Positions 1 to 9,078 of a DNA stretch of 64,000 nt are shown here, in pieces. The translations under genes were made by a program, and so were the position numbers. This DNA is from G963668345 sp965206025. GTDB taxonomy: Bacteria; Acidobacteriota; Terriglobia; Bryobacterales; UBA6623. A model generated the notes under the pieces. It did no database searches. It had not been told where the DNA came from and saw nothing but the letters and a program-made list of their open reading frames with translations. Positions within the stretch are counted from its first letter, which is position 1; every line of letters begins with the position of its first letter. Location of the stretch: the NCBI GenBank assembly GCA_965206025.1, contig CBDBIU010000003.1, positions 186,001 to 250,000 on the forward strand, written 5' to 3'.

Positions 1-420
1 GTCTTGTTCGTTTGCATCGGCAACTCCTGTCGAAGCCAGATGGCCGAGGGCTTCGCCCGGCACAAGTATGCCGACTTGATGGAGCCCTGTAGCGCGGGGC
101 TGTTTCCCGCGCCTATCGTCCAACCCGAGACGATTACCTGTATGGAGGACATAGGAATTCCCCTTGACGGCCAGGCTCCGAAGGGGATGGACGCCGTTGA
201 TTGGGAGTCGATCGACCTGCTTGTAAATATGAGTGGCGCGTCCGTGCTCGAGCGGGTACCCGGATTCTCCGGCTTGAATCTGATCTGGAACGTCGGCGAC
301 CCGATCGGGAAATCCGCTAAGCATTATCGGCAGTCTCGTGGCCGGATCGAACAGCTACTCGACGGGTTGGCCGAAACACTTAAAAATCAGGCGGATCTGC
401 CGACAAGACGTCCCCACTAG
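1..420 (+). CDS. Arsenate reductase-like low-molecular-weight phosphatase (5' partial)
   Basis: The frame is open at the window edge and encodes at least 139 residues. It has the P-loop CIGNSCRS (C-x5-R followed by S) right at its N-terminus, the catalytic loop of low-molecular-weight protein tyrosine phosphatases and of thioredoxin-coupled arsenate reductases. In the family this cysteine attacks a phosphoryl or arsenate group. The loop normally follows a short beta strand (here VLFV), so only a few residues are missing upstream. The later VGDPIGKSAKHYR stretch is the usual place of the second catalytic Asp. The stop codon TAG is also the first three bases of a dispersed palindromic repeat. 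Arsenate reductase and phosphatase cannot be separated from this sequence alone. Confidence 0.8.
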   Translation, partial: VLFVCIGNSCRSQMAEGFARHKYADLMEPCSAGLFPAPIVQPETITCMEDIGIPLDGQAPKGMDAVDWESIDLLVNMSGASVLERVPGFSGLNLIWNVGDPIGKSAKHYRQSRGRIEQLLDGLAETLKNQADLPTRRPH

Positions 421-685
421 CCCGGATTTCTCACCACCTGCCGGCAGGGTTGGAAGCAAATGCCCGCTGTCAGGGATGTAGGGGCGACATGTCGCGCCCA
501 GACAAGCTGAAGCTTGTCTGACCTTCCAACCAGGACAAACACGAGTGTTTGTCGACACCGGAGCACCCGATAGACCCGTAGCACGAGCTCGCTTTTGAGA
601 TCCGCCGCCTTTCCTCTGTTGCCGCGAGCCGTAGCCGCCGGACCTTTCGCCTCATCCACCGCGCCGTGGCGAGAAAAGCGAGCTA
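418..685. repeat. Dispersed palindromic repeat, long variant with stem-loop core
   Basis: It begins TAGCCCGGATTTCTCACCAC at the stop codon of the upstream gene and ends GGCGAGAAAAGCGAGCTA, an imperfect terminal inverted repeat. The interior carries GTAGGGGCGACATG...CGCGCC and AGACAAGCTGAAGCTTGTCT, both able to form hairpins. Parts of the interior recur inverted at 30576-30769 (CGCCCCTACATCCCTGACGG and the TTTCGCCTCATCCACCGC-like segment) and again near 45728-45812. This fills the intergenic space before the DUF1501 gene; no gene is seen in it. Confidence 0.75.
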
Positions 686-725
686 GGGCCTACGTTCTGT
701 CGCGGCCGGCGGGAGGTCGGGGCTG

Positions 726-2171
726 TCAAGCCAACATTCTATTGACCACATTCCCCCCGACGTCGGTCAGGCGAAAGTCGCGTCCCATGTGGCGATAGGT
801 GAGCTTGGTGTGGTCGAAACCGAGGCGGTCGAGGACAGTAGCCTGCAGGTCGTGAAGATGGATCGGGTCTTCGGCGATCGCTAAGCCTAGTTCGTCGGTT
901 TTGCCGATTACCTGCCCGCCTTTGATGCCACCGCCGGCCAACCACATGCTGAATCCGTTGGGATGGTGGTCGCGGCCGGCGCTCTCCGCATCGTCGGGGC
1001 GATTGAGCTGCACCATCGGGGTGCGGCCGAACTCCCCGCCCCAGATGACCAGCGTGCTATCCAGCAGGCCGCGCTGCTTGAGATCGGTGATGAGGGCGGC
1101 GATCGGCTTGTCGGTCTTGTCGCAGTTCCCCTTCAGGTTCTTGTTGAGCTCGGAATGGTCGTCCCAAGTGGCGTGGGAGAGCATGACGAACCGTACTCCT
1201 CGCTCGACCAATCTTCGAGCCAGCAGGCAGTTGGTTCCGTACTGCTTGGTCGTTTCCTCATGGACTCCGTACATGTCAAGGACGTGCTGCGGCTCGTCGG
1301 AGAAATCGATCAACTCGGGCGACGAAGACTGCATGCGAAACGCCAGCTCGTAGGAGGCGATGCGCGAGGCTACCTCCAGATCGCCGGTATCGCGATAGTG
1401 CCCTTCATTGAGGTCGCGCAGCACGTCGAGGCTGAGACGCTGCATTTTGCGGCTCACGCCGGGAGGGTTCGAAAGGTAGAGGATTGGATCTCCCGAGCTA
1501 CGGAAGGGGACGCCCGCGTAGGTGGAGGGCAGGAACCCGCTCGAATAATTGCTGGAACCGCCACTGGCGCCCCCCTTCCCGGAGCTCAACACCACGAACC
1601 CGGGCAGGTCTTGCGATTCGCTGCCCAATCCATAGGTGACCCAGCTCCCCAGCGTGGGCCGGCCCACGAGGGGGCTGCCGCTCATCAGCAAGGATTGCCC
1701 CGGGTGGTGGTTAAAAGCCTCGCTATACATCGAGCGGACGAGACAGATGTCATCCACTATGGAACCGGTGTGGGGCAGGAAGTCTGAAATCTCGATTCCG
1801 CTCTGCCCGTGAGGGGTGAACGTACGTGGACTGGGCAAGATCGTGGCCGAGGGCTTGATGAACGCCAGTTTGAGGTCTTTCGTCATCGAGGGAGGGAGGG
1901 CCTGCCCTTCCCACTTCTTGAGAGCCGGCTTGGGATCGTAGAGGTCCATCTGGCTTGGCGCCCCGGCCATGAAGAGAAAGATCACGTTCTTAGCCGTCGC
2001 CGCATGGGGCGGAGCTTTGGCGGCCAACGGATTGATCTTTGTCGGGTCTTCAGCCGCGGTTCGTCCCTCGAGGGCCAGCAAATGCGCCAGTGCGGCCGTG
2101 CCGAGGCCTCCGACGCAGTTATGCAGGAACGCGCGGCGCGTTCGAATGCGTTGAAATTCCTCGTAGGTCAT
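726..2171 (-). CDS. DUF1501 family secreted protein
   Basis: A 481-residue protein of the DUF1501 family, which has an alkaline-phosphatase/sulfatase-like fold and is common in Planctomycetes and Acidobacteriota. The N-terminus has a twin-arginine type leader (RTRRAFLHNCVGGLGTAALA), pointing to folded export. The motifs GAPSQMDLYDPKP, FNHHPGQSLLMSG, WGGEFGRTP and GRDHHPNGFS are typical. I chose ATG at 2171 because GGAGG lies five bases upstream; an in-frame TTG at 2186 is less likely. It lies 58 bp downstream of the PSD1 gene on the same strand. This pairing is widespread and is thought to serve polysaccharide or other polymer use, but the reaction is not established. Confidence 0.9.
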   Translation of the reverse strand: MTYEEFQRIRTRRAFLHNCVGGLGTAALAHLLALEGRTAAEDPTKINPLAAKAPPHAATAKNVIFLFMAGAPSQMDLYDPKPALKKWEGQALPPSMTKDLKLAFIKPSATILPSPRTFTPHGQSGIEISDFLPHTGSIVDDICLVRSMYSEAFNHHPGQSLLMSGSPLVGRPTLGSWVTYGLGSESQDLPGFVVLSSGKGGASGGSSNYSSGFLPSTYAGVPFRSSGDPILYLSNPPGVSRKMQRLSLDVLRDLNEGHYRDTGDLEVASRIASYELAFRMQSSSPELIDFSDEPQHVLDMYGVHEETTKQYGTNCLLARRLVERGVRFVMLSHATWDDHSELNKNLKGNCDKTDKPIAALITDLKQRGLLDSTLVIWGGEFGRTPMVQLNRPDDAESAGRDHHPNGFSMWLAGGGIKGGQVIGKTDELGLAIAEDPIHLHDLQATVLDRLGFDHTKLTYRHMGRDFRLTDVGGNVVNRMLA

Positions 2172-2229
2172 CACTGCCTCCAGCAACCGTAGTCCGCGGC
2201 CACGAGACGGGAACGGAGAAATCCCGCCC

Positions 2230-4872
2230 CTACTCCCTTGTTATGAACTCGTCCAGGTTTATCAAGATACGGCTGACTCCGACCCAGGCAGCCAGCTCCC
2301 GGCGATTGGCGCCCTCCAAAACGGCCGGGAAGAGCGAGGCAATCGCCTGAGGATCGTTGTCGAGCAACCGCTCTTGTTGGGTGAGGTAGCCCAACATCTT
2401 CTCCTGCTCCCAGGCTTTTGGCCGGCGCGATAGGCAAAGCTGATAAGCGTAGTCGAGCCGGTCAGCGAAATCGGTCCCCGGCGCCTCTTGCAGAATTCGC
2501 ATGGCCAGCCCCTGTGCGGCCCCGAAAAACACCGGGTCGTTGAGCAGGTTCAGCGACTGCAAGGGAGTATTGGAGCGCTCTCGGCGACATTCCGCCGTAC
2601 TGGCCTCCCGGGCATCGAAATTCTGCAAGAACGGATAAGGGACGCTGCGCTGAAAGTGAATGTACAAGCCCCGGCGGTAAAGGTTCTTCCCCTCGCCGTC
2701 GGCGAAGTCCACGAACTGGCCGGCTCGGAAGAACAAATCTTGGACGCCCTCAGGCAGTGGCAACTGCACGCTGGGTCCGCCGACAGCCCCATAAAGCAGC
2801 CCGCTCACTTCCAGGGCGCTGTCGCGAATGAGCTCCGCCGGCAACCGAAGGCGGGACTGGCGGGCCAGCAAAGTGTTCGCGGGGTCGCTCTCCAGCAAGT
2901 CGGGCCGCGTGCCGGAAGCCTGCCGATAGGTCGCCGACATGACAATCGACTTGTGCAACTTCTTTAAGCTCCAGCCGTTGTCGACGAATTCCGCGGCGAG
3001 CCAATCAAGTAGTTGGGGATGGGAAGGCTTTTCGCCCTGGGTGCCGAAATTCTCCGACGTCAGCACGAGACCCCGCCCGAAGTACTCCTGCCAGATGCGG
3101 TTTACCGTGACCCGGGCCGTTAGCGAGTTCTCAGGCGAGGTCAGCCATCTGGCCAAGTCGAGGCGCGTGAGCTTCCCGTTGGTCTCGGGTCGCGGCAGAA
3201 CGGCCGGCGTCATCGGTGTGACTTCAATTCCGCGGCGGTCCCACTGACCGCGCACGTGGAGATGAGTTTTCCGCGGCTGTGGGCTCTCCACGACGACGCG
3301 CGCTTGGGTGAGCTGCGGGTAGGACGCTTTCAGCTCGGCGAGCTTCTTTGTCAACTCATCGAGACCCAATCCTTTGTAAACGTCCTCGCCTAGAATTTTC
3401 GGAGCCCGTCCAAGCAGGAAGTCCATCAGCACGTCTTGCTGACGATCGCTGCGCTGTTCCCGCGGCATGCGGAGGAACTTATGTCCGCCATCGGTCATCT
3501 TTTCGAGCCCGTCATAATGTCCGTCCCAGTCGGTCCATTTGCCCGGGTTGTCGGCGGCCAGAATGAGCTTCGCTTCCCAAGGGTCCATCAGTTCCGGTCC
3601 GACGCAGTATTCCTCGAGCAGCGCGGCGCGCTGGGCCAGGTACTCGGAGCGCTTTTGCAGGTAGGGACCCATCTCCCCCGGCAGGGGGGCGTCGATCATC
3701 GGCTCTTCGAGGTTGTTGAAAAAAGCGTAGAAGCCGTAGTAGTCCTTCTGTGAAATCGGATCGTACTTATGGTCGTGGCACTGGGCGCAGCCCACCGTCA
3801 ACCCGAGCCATACGGTGCCGACGGTGTTCGCTCGATCAATCGTCTCCTCAAAGCGGAACTGTTCGAGATTCACGCCGCCTTCGCGGTTTTTCAAAGTGTT
3901 GCGGTGCAGGCCGGTGGCGACGCGCTGCTCGATGCCCGCGTTAGGAAGCAGATCTCCGGCGATCTGCTCGATGGTGAACTGGTCGAAGGGCATGTCGCGG
4001 TTAAGAGCGTTGACCACCCAATGGCGGTAGCGCCAAGCGTAGGGGCGGACGACGTCCTTCTCATAGCCGTCGCTGTCGGCGTAGCGAGCCAGATCGAGCC
4101 AGTGCATGGCCCACTTTTCGCCGTAGTGTTTCGAATTGAGGAGGCCGTCGACCAACTGCTCGTAAGCGCCGCGGCGGTCGTCTGCGAGAAATTTCGCCAC
4201 CTGCCGCGGGGTTGGGGGAAGTCCGATCAGGTCCAGGCTGACCCGGCGGATCAGCGTACGCCTGTCGGCTTCCGGAGAAGGTTCGATACCCTCCGCCTCC
4301 AGGCGAGCCAGTACGAAAGCGTCTATGGCGTTACTTGCCCACGAGTGGTCTTGCACATCCGGAACCGGGGGCCGGCGCAGCGGCTGGAAGGACCAGTGGG
4401 TGGATTTCGGAGGGCTACGGATCGTCTGTTCTTCTTCAACTGGGAGTTTTGAGGAAGCGGTCGTCGGCTTCGCCCGCCGCGGGCGTTGGGCCCCTTGATC
4501 GATCCAAGCGCGCAGAACGCCGATTTCCGCGGAGGTCAGGCGGTCTCCCAGGGGGGGCATCACGATGTCTTTCTCCAGGCCTGCGACCAGGTGGATCAAG
4601 CGGCTTTTCGCGCTGTTGCGGGGGACAACGGCCGGTCCCGAATACCCACCCCGCTCGGCGTCACCGGGTCGGTCGAGCCGCAGCCCGTTCATCTGCTGCC
4701 GTGGGCCGTGACAGACATAGCAGCGCTCGATGACCGGCTTGACGTCCCGGTCAAAATCGATCTGCTTGGTTGACGGCGGCGGGAGTTTGGAGGTATCCGC
4801 GCTTGCCGGCAGGGCACCCGCGACCCCGGCGAACAGGAGGACAGCCCAACGGTTAGGTCCCATACAGAACAT
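2230..4872 (-). CDS. PSD1/planctomycete cytochrome c (DUF1549, DUF1553) protein
   Basis: An 880-residue exported protein. After a signal peptide (RWAVLLFAGVAGALPASA) comes a cytochrome c-like domain with a single heme motif CYVCH and the conserved continuation GLRLDRPGDAERGG and MPPLGDRLT (PSCyt1). DUF1549 follows (GLPPTPRQVAKFL, HWLDLARYADSDGYEKD, CAQCHDHKYDPISQKDYY, with a further CxxCH motif) and then DUF1553 (RLDLARWLTSPENSLTARVTVNRIWQ, FGTQGEKPSHPQLLDWLA). It is first in a two-gene unit with the DUF1501 gene. The role is unknown experimentally; an electron-transfer or oxidative step on a secreted substrate is inferred from the hemes. Confidence 0.9.
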   Translation of the reverse strand: MFCMGPNRWAVLLFAGVAGALPASADTSKLPPPSTKQIDFDRDVKPVIERCYVCHGPRQQMNGLRLDRPGDAERGGYSGPAVVPRNSAKSRLIHLVAGLEKDIVMPPLGDRLTSAEIGVLRAWIDQGAQRPRRAKPTTASSKLPVEEEQTIRSPPKSTHWSFQPLRRPPVPDVQDHSWASNAIDAFVLARLEAEGIEPSPEADRRTLIRRVSLDLIGLPPTPRQVAKFLADDRRGAYEQLVDGLLNSKHYGEKWAMHWLDLARYADSDGYEKDVVRPYAWRYRHWVVNALNRDMPFDQFTIEQIAGDLLPNAGIEQRVATGLHRNTLKNREGGVNLEQFRFEETIDRANTVGTVWLGLTVGCAQCHDHKYDPISQKDYYGFYAFFNNLEEPMIDAPLPGEMGPYLQKRSEYLAQRAALLEEYCVGPELMDPWEAKLILAADNPGKWTDWDGHYDGLEKMTDGGHKFLRMPREQRSDRQQDVLMDFLLGRAPKILGEDVYKGLGLDELTKKLAELKASYPQLTQARVVVESPQPRKTHLHVRGQWDRRGIEVTPMTPAVLPRPETNGKLTRLDLARWLTSPENSLTARVTVNRIWQEYFGRGLVLTSENFGTQGEKPSHPQLLDWLAAEFVDNGWSLKKLHKSIVMSATYRQASGTRPDLLESDPANTLLARQSRLRLPAELIRDSALEVSGLLYGAVGGPSVQLPLPEGVQDLFFRAGQFVDFADGEGKNLYRRGLYIHFQRSVPYPFLQNFDAREASTAECRRERSNTPLQSLNLLNDPVFFGAAQGLAMRILQEAPGTDFADRLDYAYQLCLSRRPKAWEQEKMLGYLTQQERLLDNDPQAIASLFPAVLEGANRRELAAWVGVSRILINLDEFITRE

Positions 4873-5608
4873 CCTATTTCACATCATCTGGATCTAAGTT
4901 TACCGCGCAAGACTTGTCGACGCCTAGCCTTGCCTAGCCTGCATTTCTCGCCGCGTGGCGAGAGATGTGGGCTGGAACCCCTGTCGCAACTCATTGATTG
5001 GAAGCTGGTTGTGGGAAATCGGGTTTGTTTGGTAATTTTTCTCCCTGCTCTGTTGCCGCGAGCGAAAAAACCTGTGGCTGGGTGGGGGAAGCGCCGCGGA
5101 TACTCAGCCGCGGCTTTCCATGCTCGCTGACAATAAAGAAGTCAGCGCTGGGCCGCCTGTCGTAATCCCCGATTTCGCGATACCTCCCTTCCTGAGACAG
5201 GCTCCTGTGTTAATTCTATCGCGGGGGACTTGGATTCCCCTGGACAGAGGCCGCGAGGTTATTGAAAGTAAGAGATGTTGCCGCGCGTGACGGCTGATTG
5301 GCCCCTACCGACCAGAGGTCGTCGCCGCGGTCTCGAGGACTGTCCGACAGCGCTACGTCGGCAGGCGCGATTGATTGTGCCCCTACATGTCAAACGGCGA
5401 GTCTTGTGCTCCCCTGCCGCCAGCCGCCGGTGAGCCACCCGGCCGCAAAACGGCTGGGCGAGCAACCTGCGCTAATCGAGGCGACGGTTCGCAAACGGCA
5501 CAGGGGCGCAAGAATGTCGACTCAGAGATTCCGATACAATCAATTCCTGGCCTACCGCGGCACCGACACTTTCCGAGAACCGAGCACGGAGAGAGACCTT
5601 AGCTCACC
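4873..5608. other. Non-coding stretch with repeat fragments
   Basis: No convincing gene in 736 bases. It holds a 39-base palindrome at 4935-4973 and scattered pieces related to the long palindromic repeats (GTTGCCGCGAG near 5053 and a degenerate GCGCGATTGATTGTGCCCC near 5368). It separates divergent units, so promoters for both neighbours should lie here, but I see no clear consensus. Confidence 0.6.
4935..4973. repeat. Short palindromic repeat (TAGCCTGC family)
   Basis: TAGCCTGCATTTCTCGCC followed by GCGTGGCGAGAGATGTGGGC forms one near-perfect hairpin. It is the minimal form of the dispersed repeat, with both ends joined and no interior. Confidence 0.65.
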
Positions 5609-6439
5609 ATGAGGCACGCACTTTCTACTTATCTTTTTGTTGAACAGCGCCTGACCGTGGCGCTGTTGGACCGCATTCTGCGAAGCGGTGTCGAGGAGAT
5701 CGAGATTTTCTGCGCCCGGCAACATATCGACTACCACAATCGAGCTCAGATCGACGAACTGAAACACTGGTTCCGGGATGCGGAGTTGAAAATTCATTCC
5801 ATCCATGCGCCGATGTTCAGCGACGACGTCTGGGGGCGTACGGGGCCCAACTCAGTGGTTTCGATCACCGAAACTACGAAGGCCAGGCGCATCGCGGCGA
5901 CCGACGAGATCAAACGGGCCATGGCGATGGCCGAGTTCATCCCCTTTCGCCAGGTGGTGCAACACATCGGCACGCCGGACGACGAATATGACGAGCATAA
6001 GATCGAGGCGGCTTTCAACTGTTTGGATGAGCTGATTGTCTTCGGCAGCCAGCTCGGCGTCGAGATCTTGGTGGAGAACATTCCCAACGCACTTTCGAGC
6101 GCCGAACGCCTGAACTTGTTTGTCGGATCGAGCCATCTGCGGGTCGGCTATTGCTTCGATACGGGGCACGCCCACCTCGGCTCGGGCATTGAGCGCGAGT
6201 TTGAACTGATGAAACACCGCATCCGCTCAACACATGTGCATGACAACGACGGCCAGGAGGATTCACACATCTTTCCCTTGGTCGGCTCGGGAGGCGCGAT
6301 TGATTGGAAGCCGACGATCGAGCTGCTGCGCTCTTTGGGCGACGACGTTCCTCTGTTGCTGGAACTGCGCGATGTTCCCGAAATGGCCAAGCCCCTGGAA
6401 AGGGTGCAGGAGACTTTCGATCGGCTGGAGAACGTCTAG
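5609..6439 (+). CDS. Sugar phosphate isomerase/epimerase-like TIM-barrel protein
   Basis: A 276-residue protein of the xylose-isomerase-like/AP endonuclease 2 TIM-barrel superfamily. Features: EEIEIFC near residue 30, HSIHAPM around 67, VVQHIGTP near 113, the metal-binding EN of VEILVENIPN, CFDTGHAHLGSG (Asp and His ligands), THVHDNDGQEDSHIFPLVGSGGAIDW, and a final LLLELRD. These are the usual divalent-metal ligands (E, D, H, E). The substrate cannot be read from sequence. It is first in a tight cluster: its TAG stop is immediately followed by the ATG of asnS with no gap, so the two are very probably co-transcribed. Confidence 0.85.
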   Translation: MRHALSTYLFVEQRLTVALLDRILRSGVEEIEIFCARQHIDYHNRAQIDELKHWFRDAELKIHSIHAPMFSDDVWGRTGPNSVVSITETTKARRIAATDEIKRAMAMAEFIPFRQVVQHIGTPDDEYDEHKIEAAFNCLDELIVFGSQLGVEILVENIPNALSSAERLNLFVGSSHLRVGYCFDTGHAHLGSGIEREFELMKHRIRSTHVHDNDGQEDSHIFPLVGSGGAIDWKPTIELLRSLGDDVPLLLELRDVPEMAKPLERVQETFDRLENV

Positions 6440-7756
6440 ATGGCTTCGGCCGCGACGGTCATCACCATCGATCAAGCTTCCCGGTTCGAGGGGCGGACCG
6501 TCCTGCTGCGGGGTTGGCTACACAACCTGCGCAGGTCCGGCAAGCTTCTCTTTCCGATTTTTCGCGATGGAACGGGGTACATGCAGGGCGTGGTCGTCAA
6601 AGCGGACGTCTCCGAAGATGTTTTTCAGCGCTGCCGCCACCTGACGCATGAGTCGTCGGCCGAGGTAACGGGGAAGATTCGAGCCGAAGAGCGGGCGCCC
6701 GGCGGTTACGAGATGGACGTCGTTGATCTGGAAGTGGTGCAGGAAGTCTCCCCCGACGACCCCTTCCCGATCACGCCCAAGGAGCACGGCGTCGAGTTCT
6801 TGATGGATCGCCGTCACCTTTGGCTGCGGAGTCGCCGGCAACATGCGATCCTCCGGGTGCGCCACGAGGTCGTCCGGGCAGTCCGCGATTTCCTCGACGA
6901 CAACGGCTTTACGCTCGTCGACACGCCGATCCTTACGCCCGCTGCCTGCGAAGGGACGACCACCCTATTCGAGGTGCCTTACTTTGAAGACGAAACGGCT
7001 TATCTGGCTCAATCCGGCCAGCTCTATAACGAGGCGACCGCCGGCGCTTTCGGTAAAACGTATTGTTTCGGACCGACCTTTCGCGCTGAAAAGTCAAAGA
7101 CGCGCCGGCACCTCACTGAGTTCTGGATGGTCGAGCCCGAGATGGCCTACGCCAACCTGGACGATATCATGGCCTTGGCCGAACAGTTCGTGGAGTACGT
7201 CGTTCAGCGCGTGCTCGAAACCCGAAGGCCGGAACTCGATACCCTTGGCCGAGACGTCTCGAAACTGGAAACGGTGAAACGGCCGTTTCACCGCATGAGC
7301 TACACCGAGGCGGTCGACGCGCTAAAGAAGAAAGGCAGCGAGATCGAGTGGGGCGGCGATTTCGGTGGGGCTGATGAGACCCTGCTGAGCGAAGACTTCG
7401 ACCGGCCGGTGATGGTGCATCGTTTCCCCATGGCCATCAAGGCGTTCTATATGCAGCCGGACCCTGATAACCCAGACGTTGCCATGGGCGTGGACGTATT
7501 GGCGCCCGAAGGATACGGCGAAATTATCGGCGGAGGCCAGCGCATCCACGACCACGCGCTGCTGTTAAGGAAACTCGAAGAGCACGGGTTGCCAAGAGAG
7601 GCTTTCGACTGGTATCTCGATTTACGCAAATACGGATCGGTTCCCCACGGGGGTTTCGGTATGGGAATTGAACGCTCGGTGGCTTGGATTTGCGGTCTCG
7701 AGCACGTCCGCGAGACGATCGCCTTTCCGCGGATGTTGTACCGCATGCGACCGTAG
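6440..7756 (+). CDS. asnS: Asparagine--tRNA ligase
   Basis: A class IIb aminoacyl-tRNA synthetase of 438 residues that charges tRNA-Asn. The N-terminal OB-fold anticodon-binding domain (VLLRGWLHNLRRSGKLLFPIFRDG) is followed by the catalytic core: motif 1 region (FLDDNGFTLVDTPILTP), the AsnRS-type loop EGTTTLFEVPYF and YLAQSGQLYNEA, motif 2 (FRAEKSKTRRHLTEFWMVEPE region) and motif 3 (GGFGMGIERSVAWICG). The lack of a GAD insertion and the EGTTTLF loop favour AsnRS over AspRS. The ATG touches the upstream stop, suggesting coupled translation, and ddl follows after 25 bases. Length matches the family. Confidence 0.95.
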   Translation: MASAATVITIDQASRFEGRTVLLRGWLHNLRRSGKLLFPIFRDGTGYMQGVVVKADVSEDVFQRCRHLTHESSAEVTGKIRAEERAPGGYEMDVVDLEVVQEVSPDDPFPITPKEHGVEFLMDRRHLWLRSRRQHAILRVRHEVVRAVRDFLDDNGFTLVDTPILTPAACEGTTTLFEVPYFEDETAYLAQSGQLYNEATAGAFGKTYCFGPTFRAEKSKTRRHLTEFWMVEPEMAYANLDDIMALAEQFVEYVVQRVLETRRPELDTLGRDVSKLETVKRPFHRMSYTEAVDALKKKGSEIEWGGDFGGADETLLSEDFDRPVMVHRFPMAIKAFYMQPDPDNPDVAMGVDVLAPEGYGEIIGGGQRIHDHALLLRKLEEHGLPREAFDWYLDLRKYGSVPHGGFGMGIERSVAWICGLEHVRETIAFPRMLYRMRP

Positions 7757-7781
7757 GCAAGAGCCTCCACTCGATCCATTC

Positions 7782-8858
7782 ATGTCGACCATTCGCATCG
7801 CGGTCCTGTTTGGCGGGCGCTCCGGCGAGCACGAGGTGTCGATCCGCTCGGCCGCATCCGTAATCAGCGCGCTGGACAGGGAAAAGTACGAAGTCATTCC
7901 CGTCGCGATCACCAACGAAGGACGGTGGTTGAGTCCAGGCGAGTCGGCGCGCTTGCTGCCTTCTGACACCGTCGGTCCTCTCTCGACGGGAACGGCCGTC
8001 GTACTCTCCCAGCAGCCTGGATCCCAAACAGGCTTGGATGTCGTTTTCCCCGTTCTGCACGGGACGTTCGGTGAGGACGGGACCGTCCAGGGGTTGTTGG
8101 AATTGACCGACGTCCCTTACGTCGGCTGCGGCGTGCTGAGTTCAGCCGCGGCTATGGACAAGGACGTCATGAAACGGCTGTTTCGCGAGCGAGGCTTGCC
8201 CACGGTGGATCACGTCGTCGTTCCCCGCCGGGAACGGCGCGAGCACACCGCTCGGTTGGAATTGCGCTTCGGGTACCCGATGTTCGTCAAGCCCGCCAAT
8301 CTTGGTTCGTCGGTCGGTATTGGGAAAGTCGGCAACGCGGCCGAGTTGACCCGCGCCTTGGATTTGGCCGCCCAACACGACTCAAAAATCGTCGTTGAGC
8401 CGGCCATTGAAGGCCGCGAAATCGAATGCTCGGTGTTGGGGAATGACCAGCCGGAGGCCTCCGTGCCTGGGGAGGTCATTCCTGGAGGCGAGTTCTACGA
8501 CTACCAAGCGAAATACGTCAACGATACCTCGGAGTTGGTCATCCCCGCGGTGCTCAGCGCGGAGCAAACAAGCGAAGTCCAACGGCTCGCCGTCGCGGCC
8601 TTTGAAGCCGCCCAATGCGCCGGACTCGCGCGGGTTGATTTTTTCCTGGAAAACGCTTCCGGCAGGATTCTATTGAACGAGTTGAACACCATGCCGGGTT
8701 TCACCTCGATCAGCATGTATCCCAAGTTGTGGGAGGCGAGCGGAGTGCCTTATTCGGAGTTGGTCGATCGCTTGGTTAGGCTGGCTTTGGAGCGTCACCA
8801 GGAGAAGCGACAAACCCGCTTCAGCCACGGGACGGGACCGCTGGGAGAGGGTAGTTGA
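7782..8858 (+). CDS. ddl: D-alanine--D-alanine ligase
   Basis: A 358-residue ATP-grasp ligase that joins two D-alanines for peptidoglycan precursor synthesis in the cytoplasm. The N-terminal loop LFGGRSGEHEVS (residues 9-20) is diagnostic, followed by VFPVLHGTFGEDGTVQGLLE, the glycine-rich loop ANLGSSVGIGKV, ATP-site EIECSVLG, and the metal/substrate site LARVDFFLE and NELNTMPGFTSISMYPKLWEASG. A longer in-frame start at 7668 lies inside asnS and lacks family similarity; ATG 7782 begins exactly at the family N-terminus. It is third in the cluster after asnS. Confidence 0.95.
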   Translation: MSTIRIAVLFGGRSGEHEVSIRSAASVISALDREKYEVIPVAITNEGRWLSPGESARLLPSDTVGPLSTGTAVVLSQQPGSQTGLDVVFPVLHGTFGEDGTVQGLLELTDVPYVGCGVLSSAAAMDKDVMKRLFRERGLPTVDHVVVPRRERREHTARLELRFGYPMFVKPANLGSSVGIGKVGNAAELTRALDLAAQHDSKIVVEPAIEGREIECSVLGNDQPEASVPGEVIPGGEFYDYQAKYVNDTSELVIPAVLSAEQTSEVQRLAVAAFEAAQCAGLARVDFFLENASGRILLNELNTMPGFTSISMYPKLWEASGVPYSELVDRLVRLALERHQEKRQTRFSHGTGPLGEGS

Positions 8859-9078
8859 GGGGACCTCTTTCTTCCCACCCGGAAAACACCTGAGAAACTT
8901 GCCCCGACCAGCGCAGCCTTTTCGGGAAGCATTCTGATCGGCTTCAGCACCCTGATGGAACCGTCGGAGTTGGCCTGAGCGATTGATCGCGGGCAGGCCT
9001 TGTTGTCCGCATGTGGCAGCGGCTAGACTATGGAGCACGCGAAGGCCGAACGACGGTCTCCGAATGAAGGGGCATGGC

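Noticed and set aside
963..1787. 274-codon open frame opposite the DUF1501 gene
   Set aside because: Shadow of a well-supported gene on the other strand.
7668..7781. 38-residue N-terminal extension of Ddl
   Set aside because: It lies within asnS and precedes the exact family N-terminus.
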